The notes below the pieces were generated by a model that was given only the letters and a program-made list of their open reading frames with translations, had not been told where the DNA came from and searched no databases. Below, piece by piece: positions 43,876-51,033 of a stretch of 51,033 nucleotides of DNA. How positions within the stretch are numbered: position 1 is the stretch's first letter; the number at the start of each line of letters is the position of its first letter. The DNA lies in NCBI GenBank assembly GCA_902591645.1, contig CACJBM010000007.1:1-51033 (forward strand). Direction: 5' to 3'. The stretch is from an uncultured Verrucomicrobiota bacterium. GTDB lineage: Bacteria; Verrucomicrobiota; Verrucomicrobiae; Verrucomicrobiales; DEV007. A program made the position numbers and the translations under genes.

Positions 43876-46314
43876 TTGGATTTGAAATCTCTATTTACAT
43901 ATTTTCAGTTCTTTAAAATTGGTCATTTACCAATCATTTCCACGCTTACGATTGTTTTTTTATTACCAAACAAAGATACAGGAAGAGCAATTTCTGAAGA
44001 AGTTTCAAACAGCACAAAACATTGGGCCTTTTCTCCAATCAAAAATCCTCCACTACCTGAATTTTCGAAGTATGATTGGGCTCAAACAAATATCGATCGA
44101 TTTATTTTACGGAAAATTAAAGATCGAAAACTAAATCCATCAAAGAAAGCTCCAAGAGAAACTCTAATCAGGCGTATTTACTTTGACCTTCTCGGTCACC
44201 CACCCAAGCACAGTGAAGCAGAAAGTTTTATTAAAAATCCGGACCCAAATGCTTATGTCACTCTGGTCGACAAACTATTAAGTTCACCAGAATTTGGAGA
44301 GAAATGGGCTAGACATTGGCTGGACATAGCAAGATACGCCGACACCAAAGGATACGTTTTTCAAGAATCCAGAGAATATCCTTACGCTTATAGTTATAGG
44401 GACTGGGTAATTAATTCATTGAACCAGGATTTACCTTACAACGAGTTTATAATTTATCAGCTAGCTGCAGACAGAATCATCAAAAATGATGAAAATAAAA
44501 AGAACTTAGCAGCAATGGGATTTCTGACGGTCGGAAGAAGATTTCTAAACAGAACTCCTGATATAATTGATGACAGAATGGACGTCACCTTCAGAGGATT
44601 AATGGGCCTCACTGTCGCATGCTCAAGATGCCATGATCACAAGTATGATCCGATTCCTATCAGTGATTACTATTCGCTCTATGGAGTCTTTGACAGCTCT
44701 AAAGAACCTTCTGAACTACCACTATTGGGAGCCCCAAATGATCTGGAGGCTTACAACTCCTTTAAAACCATTATAGATTCAAAACAGGCTGACATTGACT
44801 CTTACTTGGATAAAAGAGCAAAAGAACTAACGCAAAAAAACTATATTGAAAAATATCTTTTGACTGCTTCAGAAGGAATAAATTTGAGCCCCGATCAATT
44901 AAAAAAACTCGCATCATCTAAATCCTTACTTCATGAACCAACAATTAGGTGGAGAAACCATTTAAAAGCAAAGAAAGAGTCCGGGGATCCTGTGTTCGCG
45001 GCATGGTTCAAATTACAGTCTATCAAAGAGGATTCATTTACTCAATCTTTAACAATCTCCTTAAATGACCTTGAGAAGAACGAAAGCAAAGCAAACAGAA
45101 CCATACTTTCATTACTGAAAGAAAAATCGCCTAAGAGCATGAAAGAAGTGGCTCAGATATATGCCTCTTTGTTTTCGGACACTAAAGCCACGAACCCATT
45201 CCATAAAGAACTGGATCACGTAATAATACCACCCTCAAAAATCTTTCCTTTACTAGAAACCAAAGGCCAAGAGCATGTTAGAAAACTCAGAAGGATTCTT
45301 GCTAAAATTAAAACCACTCATCATGGAGCCCCTGCAAAGGCGATGGTGTTAGTCGATCGTCCGACTCCCCGTGAACCCAGAATTTTTCAGAGAGGAGACC
45401 CAAACAATAAGGGGGAAAAAGTTCCTCGCCAGTTCCTTGGGTTACTTGAAAGCCAAGGAAGAATTCCATACACTGAGGGGAGCGGTCGAATTGAAATGGC
45501 TCAGTCAATTGCCAGTGACACGAACCCCTTAACTGCAAGAGTTTGGGTCAATCGCGTTTGGGGTCATCTCATGGGAAGTCACTTAGTCTCTACTCCAAGT
45601 GATTTTGGGCTAAGAAGCGATCCCCCCTCCCATCCTGAACTGTTAGATTATTTAGCCTTCAATTTCATCAAGACGGGATGGTCCACTAAAAGCCTTATTC
45701 GCTCTATTTTACTAAGCTCGACCTACAAACAATCATCCTTAGACTCAAAGAAAACAGGGTCTCGCCAGATAGATCCTGAGAACCGGCTTTTCACTAGAGC
45801 AAATAGGAAACGCCTGAATTTCGAATCCTTCAGAGACTCAATTCTTTATGTGTCTGGAAAGATTGATACGACAATGTATGGACGCCCCGTCGATATAACT
45901 TCGCCCAACTACTCAACTCGACGCTCAATATATGCTCGTATAGAACGGCAAAATCTGCCCCCAGTTTTCAGAACATTTGATTTTGCCAGCCCTGACGTTC
46001 ACTCCCCAAAGCGCCCAGAAACTACGGTCCCTCAACAAGCGCTTTTTATTTTAAATAATAAATTAATTCAGGACCAATCTAGTGCCATTGCCAATTCTCA
46101 ACGATTCAATCAATTAACAGAACATAGCGATAAAATTACATTGCTTTATCAAGAAATCTTGTCCCGAAATCCCAGCAATGAAGAACTTCAAGACTCGGTC
46201 GACTTTATAGTAGCCACTCAAAATCAAACCAAGGGAACGAATACTAATTATCCAGTATGGGATCAACTCGCACAGGCCTTACTGTCCACTAATGAGTTCA
46301 TTTTCATTGATTAA
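43876..46314 (+). CDS. PSD1-type DUF1549/DUF1553 protein
   Basis: A secreted 812-residue protein of the Planctomycete/Verrucomicrobia type. A hydrophobic N-terminus (about 18-30) is followed by DUF1549 (about 66-280, YFDLLGHPP, KWARHWLDIARYADTKG) and DUF1553 (about 555-790, TARVWVNRVWGHLMG). A CxxCH motif, C249-S-R-C252-H253, lies in DUF1549, the place where the family keeps it. An N-terminal PSCyt1 cytochrome-c domain is missing. The start is a TTG; no in-frame ATG occurs before the domain. DUF1501 follows after 3 bases. The family is predicted to act in polysaccharide breakdown, but its reaction is unproven. Confidence 0.9.
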   Translation: MDLKSLFTYFQFFKIGHLPIISTLTIVFLLPNKDTGRAISEEVSNSTKHWAFSPIKNPPLPEFSKYDWAQTNIDRFILRKIKDRKLNPSKKAPRETLIRRIYFDLLGHPPKHSEAESFIKNPDPNAYVTLVDKLLSSPEFGEKWARHWLDIARYADTKGYVFQESREYPYAYSYRDWVINSLNQDLPYNEFIIYQLAADRIIKNDENKKNLAAMGFLTVGRRFLNRTPDIIDDRMDVTFRGLMGLTVACSRCHDHKYDPIPISDYYSLYGVFDSSKEPSELPLLGAPNDLEAYNSFKTIIDSKQADIDSYLDKRAKELTQKNYIEKYLLTASEGINLSPDQLKKLASSKSLLHEPTIRWRNHLKAKKESGDPVFAAWFKLQSIKEDSFTQSLTISLNDLEKNESKANRTILSLLKEKSPKSMKEVAQIYASLFSDTKATNPFHKELDHVIIPPSKIFPLLETKGQEHVRKLRRILAKIKTTHHGAPAKAMVLVDRPTPREPRIFQRGDPNNKGEKVPRQFLGLLESQGRIPYTEGSGRIEMAQSIASDTNPLTARVWVNRVWGHLMGSHLVSTPSDFGLRSDPPSHPELLDYLAFNFIKTGWSTKSLIRSILLSSTYKQSSLDSKKTGSRQIDPENRLFTRANRKRLNFESFRDSILYVSGKIDTTMYGRPVDITSPNYSTRRSIYARIERQNLPPVFRTFDFASPDVHSPKRPETTVPQQALFILNNKLIQDQSSAIANSQRFNQLTEHSDKITLLYQEILSRNPSNEELQDSVDFIVATQNQTKGTNTNYPVWDQLAQALLSTNEFIFID

Positions 46315-46317
46315 AAA

Positions 46318-47745
46318 ATGCAAAATTCACTGAACAATAAAAATCATTTCTTCACTAGAAGAGATTTTATTAATCGCTTAGGAAACGGATTCGGTGCATT
46401 GTCCTTGAGCGCTTTATTGCAGCAAGAAGCACAATCAGCTATTAATCCGCTCTCACCGAAAAAACCTCATTTCCCAGCAAAAGCAAAATCCGTCATTCAT
46501 TTATTCATGAATGGCGGGCCTTCTCAAGTCGATACATTTGACCCGAAACCCGCTTTAACAAAGTATGACGGGAAAAAAATCCCCATTGATTATTTGAAAA
46601 CAGAGCGGCCAACGGGGGCCGCTCTAAAATCCCCCTTCAGCTTTGAAAAGTATGGCCATAGTGGGCTGGAAATAAGTGAGCTCTTCCCCAATGTTGCGCG
46701 CTCCGCTGACGACCTGTGCATCATACGCTCAATGCACGCTGATGTGCCTAACCACGAACCTTCTCTCCTGCTAATGAATTGCGGTGAGCCGAGACTAATA
46801 AGACCCAGCGTAGGTTCATGGGTAAGTTATGGGCTGGGATCGGAGAATCAAAATCTGCCTGGCTTTATTTCTATGTGCCCAGGAGGATATCCGATTCAAG
46901 AATCTCAGAACTGGCAAGCCGGATTCCTCCCGGGAGTTTATCAGGGAACTTATATAGACTCAAAACACACAACAATTAATAAGCTGATCAATGATATAAA
47001 AAATTCTAAATTAACTATGCGACAACAGCGCTCGCAATTAGACCTCATTGCCAAATTAAATAGAAGACATCAAGAAAGAAGATCAAATGATGCTGATCTT
47101 GAATCTAGGCTTCAATCATTTGAGTTGGCCTATCGAATGCAAATAGATGCAACTGACGCATTTGACATCTCAAAGGAACCTAAATCGATCCGCGAACTTT
47201 ATGGCAAGGGAATACACGGCAGGCAAACTCTAATTGCACGCAGATTAGTCGAACGAGGAGTGAGATACGTACAACTTTGGCATGGCGCTGGTCAACCCTG
47301 GGACAGCCACGACGATCTTGAAGTCAATCACCGCAAACTGGCAAAACAATGCGACCAATCCATAGGAGCTCTTCTAACTGATCTAAAGCAAAGGGGCATG
47401 CTCGACGAAACATTGGTCATTTGGGGAGGTGAGTTTGGGCGCACTCCGGTAGTCGAAATGCCTAAGCCGGGCTCAAATCAGGGGAAGATAAATGGTAGAG
47501 ATCATAATCATTGGGGATTTACTGTTTGGATGGCCGGAGGAGGCACCAAAGGTGGGTATGCACATGGCGCCACTGATGAATTTGGATTTAAGGCTGTTGA
47601 AAATCCTGTTCACGTTCATGACTTGCACGCCACAATTCTTCGATTGCTAGGCTTCGATCACGAAAAACTCACATACCGATATGCAGGGAGAGATTTCCGA
47701 CTCACTGACGTTCATGGCAAGGTAATTGACGCTATTATTTCATAA
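46318..47745 (+). CDS. DUF1501 protein with Tat signal
   Basis: A 475-residue alkaline-phosphatase/sulfatase-superfamily-like DUF1501 protein, the usual partner of DUF1553 proteins. The N-terminus has a twin-arginine signal (TRRDFINRLG, R14-R15) and a hydrophobic stretch. Family motifs are MNGGPSQVDTFDPKP, HNHWGFTVWMAGGG (DHNHWG) and WDSHDD. It lies 3 bases after the PSD1 gene. Folded export by the Tat system fits the two tatA genes in this window. Its reaction is unknown. Confidence 0.93.
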   Translation: MQNSLNNKNHFFTRRDFINRLGNGFGALSLSALLQQEAQSAINPLSPKKPHFPAKAKSVIHLFMNGGPSQVDTFDPKPALTKYDGKKIPIDYLKTERPTGAALKSPFSFEKYGHSGLEISELFPNVARSADDLCIIRSMHADVPNHEPSLLLMNCGEPRLIRPSVGSWVSYGLGSENQNLPGFISMCPGGYPIQESQNWQAGFLPGVYQGTYIDSKHTTINKLINDIKNSKLTMRQQRSQLDLIAKLNRRHQERRSNDADLESRLQSFELAYRMQIDATDAFDISKEPKSIRELYGKGIHGRQTLIARRLVERGVRYVQLWHGAGQPWDSHDDLEVNHRKLAKQCDQSIGALLTDLKQRGMLDETLVIWGGEFGRTPVVEMPKPGSNQGKINGRDHNHWGFTVWMAGGGTKGGYAHGATDEFGFKAVENPVHVHDLHATILRLLGFDHEKLTYRYAGRDFRLTDVHGKVIDAIIS

Positions 47746-47762
47746 TCTGTTAATATTTACTC

Positions 47763-47796
47763 TCAGCGATTGAAACCCCGCTGATTAGATTTAATA
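47763..47796 (+). terminator. possible weak terminator after DUF1501
   Basis: TCAGCG (47763-47768) pairs with CGCTGA (47779-47784) around a 10-base loop, and is followed by a T-rich but broken stretch (TTAGATTTAATA). The position is between DUF1501 and the ABC-F gene. Confidence 0.3.
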
Positions 47797-47797
47797 T

Positions 47798-47810
47798 CCA
47801 GCAATGCTGG
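47798..47810 (+). promoter_or_regulatory. inverted repeat enclosing the ABC-F start codon
   Basis: CCAGCA and TGCTGG flank a single A, so the ATG at 47804 lies in a short hairpin. The stem is 5-6 base pairs, of modest stability. It could hinder initiation until a ribosome or other factor opens it. Confidence 0.35.
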
Positions 47811-49792
47811 CTGTTGAAAAAATTTCAGTCCAATTCCTAGGAAGAGTTCTTTATAAGGATCTCTCGTTCACTGTAGGTTCAAAGGACAGAATTTGCTTCG
47901 CCGGACCTAACGGCGCAGGTAAATCAACTCTAATGAAAATCATTGCTGGCTCAATGACACCTGACTCTGGGAACGTTAACCGCGCCAAATACATTGAAGT
48001 TGGTTACCTCCCTCAGGACGGAATAAAACATTCAGGGAGCACTCTTTTCGATGAAGCCGAATCCGCATTCGAAAATGCTCTTGAACTTAAAGAACGATTA
48101 GAGGAAGCAAGCGATCAGCTCGGCTCATTAGACACCTCCTCATCTGAATATTCCGACACGCTAGAGATATTTGGATCTCTACAACTTGATCTAGAAAATT
48201 ATGATATAGGAAAAATGAAGCCTACGATTGAAAAGGTCCTCAGTGGACTGGGTTTCAAAGCTAGTGATTTCAATCGGAAAACAGAAGAATTTTCCGGTGG
48301 CTGGCAAATGCGTATCGCATTAGCAAAGTTGCTACTTCAAAAACCCTCAATCCTACTACTTGACGAACCCACAAATCACCTCGACATGGATTCTCAACTA
48401 TGGCTTGAGTCGTATATCCAAAACTATCAAGGAGCAGTTATTTTAATCTCTCATGATCGCGCATTTCTTGATTCCATAGTCAGGAAAACACTCGCTTTCG
48501 AAAGCGGTAAAGTTAACGAATTTTCAGGTAATTATAGTTATTACATTGAACAAAGCGTTATTCTCAGAGAACAAATACAAAGAGCATATAACAATCAACA
48601 AAAGGACATTGCAAAAGCCGAGCAATTCATTAATCGCTTCAGATCAAAAGCACGAAGAGCTTCGCAGGCCCAAAGCCGCCTCAAACAACTTGAAAGGATC
48701 GAAAGGATCGAGCTTCCCCAGGAATCTGAAAAAGCAATTAAACTTAGATTCCCTCAACCTGAAAGGTCGGGTCAGATAGTCATTGAACTGACTAATGTTA
48801 CTCGTTCTTATGGAGAAAATATAGTTTTCAGAAATTTAGATTTCCGAATCGATAGAGGCGAAAAGATTGCAATCATAGGTGCAAATGGCGCCGGAAAATC
48901 AACTTTTTCAAGGATCTTATCTGGAACAGATAAAGTTAATTCAGGTGAACGCAAGACTGGTCATAAAGTAAGCATTTCCCATTTCGCTCAGGACCATGCA
49001 GAAAAGCTAAACCCTTCAATGACTGTATTAGAAACAATAGAAGAAGTAGCAGGAAGAGATAATGCGGGTAATTTGCGCTCACTATTGGGTTGTTTTCTAT
49101 TTAGAGGTGATGATGTATTCAAGAAAGTTTCCGTCCTCTCTGGAGGTGAAAGAAGCCGTCTTTCTCTAGCAAAAATACTCCTTAAACCAGCAAATTTCCT
49201 AATCCTAGACGAGCCAACAAACCATTTAGACATGCAGTCACAAAATGTTTTGCAAGAGGCCTTACTTGCATACCAAGGGACAATTGTAATCGTTTCCCAT
49301 AATCGTGATTTCTTAGACCCCATAACTGACAAAGTCATAGAGTTTTATTCTAACGACACTCCCCCAAGGAGTTACCCTGGAAATCTATCTGATTATATTG
49401 AAAAGAAAAAAGGAGAAGAGATTTCCAACCCACAATTAGACGAACAAAAACCAAAACAAAGAATCTCTTTATCCCCTAATCGCAAAGAAACAAGAAAATT
49501 ACAAGGTAAAATCCGCCAAGAAAAAGCCGAAACGCTAAAACCACTTCAAGAAAAGTTAGATAGTATCGAAGACCAAATTAAGTTAGTTGAAGATAGAAAA
49601 TTAGAGATTGAAAAAGCCATGACTGATCCAGATTTTTTCAAGTCAAAAGAATCAACGGATGTGACTAAAGAATACAAAGAAATTCATGCAGATGTAGAAA
49701 AGCTATATTCTAACTGGTCCGTAATATCTGATGACATCGAACAAATAACTTTAAGCTTTGATGAGAAGATTAATAACTTATCCTCCCGCTAA
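47804..49792 (+). CDS. ABC-F family ATPase (translation factor type)
   Basis: Soluble protein with two ABC domains and no membrane part, 662 residues. Walker A of the first is GPNGAGKST (34-42) with signature FSGGWQMRIALAK; the second has GANGAGKST, LSGGERSRLSLAK and DEPTNHLDM. A linker with EQFINRFRSKARRASQAQ and a long C-terminal coiled coil (about 560-660) are typical. ABC-F proteins act on the ribosome E site, in translation or antibiotic protection. Which subgroup is unclear. The gene is single; its start codon lies in a small hairpin. Confidence 0.93.
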   Translation: MLAVEKISVQFLGRVLYKDLSFTVGSKDRICFAGPNGAGKSTLMKIIAGSMTPDSGNVNRAKYIEVGYLPQDGIKHSGSTLFDEAESAFENALELKERLEEASDQLGSLDTSSSEYSDTLEIFGSLQLDLENYDIGKMKPTIEKVLSGLGFKASDFNRKTEEFSGGWQMRIALAKLLLQKPSILLLDEPTNHLDMDSQLWLESYIQNYQGAVILISHDRAFLDSIVRKTLAFESGKVNEFSGNYSYYIEQSVILREQIQRAYNNQQKDIAKAEQFINRFRSKARRASQAQSRLKQLERIERIELPQESEKAIKLRFPQPERSGQIVIELTNVTRSYGENIVFRNLDFRIDRGEKIAIIGANGAGKSTFSRILSGTDKVNSGERKTGHKVSISHFAQDHAEKLNPSMTVLETIEEVAGRDNAGNLRSLLGCFLFRGDDVFKKVSVLSGGERSRLSLAKILLKPANFLILDEPTNHLDMQSQNVLQEALLAYQGTIVIVSHNRDFLDPITDKVIEFYSNDTPPRSYPGNLSDYIEKKKGEEISNPQLDEQKPKQRISLSPNRKETRKLQGKIRQEKAETLKPLQEKLDSIEDQIKLVEDRKLEIEKAMTDPDFFKSKESTDVTKEYKEIHADVEKLYSNWSVISDDIEQITLSFDEKINNLSSR

Positions 49793-49813
49793 AAATCAGA
49801 GTCCTAGCGACTC
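49790..49813 (-). terminator. hisD: probable intrinsic terminator of hisD
   Basis: Read on the minus strand, GAGTC (49809-49813) pairs with GACTC (49799-49803) around a 5-base loop, and is followed by TGATTTTTA. It lies directly after the hisD stop (49817). The stem is short (5 pairs, six with a G-U). It could also affect the converging ABC-F transcript. Confidence 0.4.
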
Positions 49814-49816
49814 CTC

Positions 49817-51033
49817 TCATTCAACACTTCTTATCCTTGCAGAATTTCCATGAGCGTCCAATCCCTCAATCTCTGCAAAGAGCTCAACAACAGGGATTGA
49901 TTTCTTCAAAGATTTCTTGTCCAACTCAATGACACTTGTCCGTCTCTGAAACATATCAGCAGTTAGGCCAGGAAAAGATTTACCAGCACCGCCTGTGGGT
50001 AATGTGTGGCTAGGCCCTGCCAAAAAGTCTCCAACAGAAACTGGAGAGTAGGATCCTATAAAAATGGCCCCACATGTCTTTAATTGAGGAATAACTTCCT
50101 CTTTGTTACTTACTATTAAAGAAAGGTGCTCCGGAGCAAAATTATTGGCTAGCTCGATCCCCTGTTTGATTGATTTCAACAAAACAAGACTAGTCCCACT
50201 CTTCATTACTTCCGATATTTGTTTCCTCCTATCAAGAAACTTTGCCTGAGACTTCAATTCACCCTTAACTTTATCTAGGAGCCTCATTGAAGTTGTAGCG
50301 AAAGCAATTTGACTATCTCCACCATGCTCAGCCTGGGCCAAGAGGTCAGAAGCTATCCAATCAGCACGCGCACTAGAGTCAGCCAACACGAAAATTTCAC
50401 TGGGCCCTGGAAGTAAATCAACCGCAACGCTTCCAAATAACTGCCTCTTTGCCTCAACAACGAAAGAATTTCCAGGTCCAAAAATCTTCTCCACCTCTCC
50501 AATACTTCTAGTGCCCAAAGACATTGCCGCGATGGCCTGAGCGCCTCCGACTTTGTAAATCTCAGTAGCTCCCGAAAACTCAAGGGCATGAAGTAATTCT
50601 GGATTAATTTCACCTTCCTTACTGGGAGGTGTACAAACGACAATTTCTTCAACTCCTGCAGCCTCAGCGATGGCAACAGTCATGAGGGAAGTCGAAACGA
50701 GTGGAGCTGATCCTCCAGGAACATAGACACCCACACGTGAAAAAGGCTGAAAAATCTCACCTATCGTTGCTCCTTGAGCATTTTTCATTTCCCAATCCTT
50801 CCTTAACCCTCTTACTGCAAAGCCTTTCACATTGGCTTGAGAAATAGCAATAGCTTCTTTGACCTGATCACTAACGGAGTTCTTTGCCCTATTGAGCTCA
50901 TCCCTTTTGACAAGAAAGTCCTTAGCACTGATGGACGCACCATCATATTTTCGAGTTAAAGCGCTAAGCGCTTTATCTCCATCAATGCGGACCATTGAAA
51001 TAATTTTTTCAACGCAAATGCGTAAGTCTTCCG
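49817..51033 (-). CDS. hisD: histidinol dehydrogenase, N-terminus beyond the window
   Basis: HisD oxidises histidinol to histidine in two NAD-dependent steps. The motifs YVPGGSAPLVSTSLM, GGAQAIAAMSLGT, GPGN, LLPGPSEIFVLAD, AQAEHGGDSQIA and GPSHTLPTGGAGK are present with the catalytic His. The frame stays open from the ATG at 50993-50995 to the window edge, reading EDLRICVEKIIS just before it. HisD proteins are usually about 430 residues, so the real start lies outside. About 405 residues are visible. It is minus-strand and converges with the ABC-F gene. Confidence 0.95.
   Translation of the reverse strand, partial: EDLRICVEKIISMVRIDGDKALSALTRKYDGASISAKDFLVKRDELNRAKNSVSDQVKEAIAISQANVKGFAVRGLRKDWEMKNAQGATIGEIFQPFSRVGVYVPGGSAPLVSTSLMTVAIAEAAGVEEIVVCTPPSKEGEINPELLHALEFSGATEIYKVGGAQAIAAMSLGTRSIGEVEKIFGPGNSFVVEAKRQLFGSVAVDLLPGPSEIFVLADSSARADWIASDLLAQAEHGGDSQIAFATTSMRLLDKVKGELKSQAKFLDRRKQISEVMKSGTSLVLLKSIKQGIELANNFAPEHLSLIVSNKEEVIPQLKTCGAIFIGSYSPVSVGDFLAGPSHTLPTGGAGKSFPGLTADMFQRRTSVIELDKKSLKKSIPVVELFAEIEGLDAHGNSARIRSVE

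Overview
The window is a compact, AT-rich bacterial chromosome segment with 47 protein-coding genes and no recognisable tRNA, rRNA, CRISPR array, prophage or insertion sequence. The lineage looks like Verrucomicrobiota (PVC superphylum), probably a marine or aquatic heterotroph. The reasons are a PSD1-type DUF1549/DUF1553 gene beside a Tat-targeted DUF1501 gene, a type I sulfatase, LptE and BamD-like envelope genes (so a diderm with LPS), an N-terminal-HTH/C-terminal-receiver regulator, and the style of the household genes. This placement is inference from gene content, not a phylogeny.

Layout. 103-4659 (+): a biosynthetic operon trpA-dapF-dapA-dapB-folK-panB (tryptophan, diaminopimelate/lysine, folate, pantothenate) with overlapping or near-touching genes; trpA carries an apparent frameshift in an A7 run. 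4698-8422 (-): accA, a LysM/YkuD-like membrane protein, an unknown 174-residue protein, acpP and an unknown two-TM protein. 8508-13063 (+): thiH, thiS, an AI-2E-family transporter, a MoxR ATPase and a DUF58 protein. 13067-20226: mixed-strand single genes (RlmD-type rRNA methyltransferase, DUF423, a hydroxyacid dehydrogenase with an MFS carrier, a class IV aminotransferase, an EamA transporter, Obg). 20436-27290 (+): an envelope operon of a BamD-like protein, LptE, RsmI, a 1163-residue secreted repeat protein and a trypsin-like protease with a CxxC element. 27287-34733: CaCA antiporter, HrpB helicase, two tandem TatA genes, ArgA, the HTH-receiver protein and a class V aminotransferase. 34746-38286: a coiled-coil membrane protein and IleS. 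38283-47745: an accessory sugar-catabolism-like block (YghZ-type reductase, sulfatase, zinc dehydrogenase, SDR, a secreted unknown, PSD1, DUF1501). 47804-end: an ABC-F ATPase and the 3' part of hisD, which runs off the window edge.

Working together: the left operon feeds cell-wall precursor and cofactor synthesis. accA and acpP sit near each other and serve fatty-acid synthesis. The BamD/LptE operon serves outer-membrane assembly, and the right block probably handles sulfated or modified sugars outside the cytoplasm. Start sites mostly lack Shine-Dalgarno sequences and several convergent gene pairs overlap at their stops, both suggesting a streamlined genome. No defence island or wholly new multi-gene system is evident. 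The best leads are the trpA frameshift, the repeat-protein/CxxC-protease pair, the reversed HTH-receiver regulator, the Cys-less YkuD-like protein beside accA, and the SDR whose catalytic Lys is Arg.
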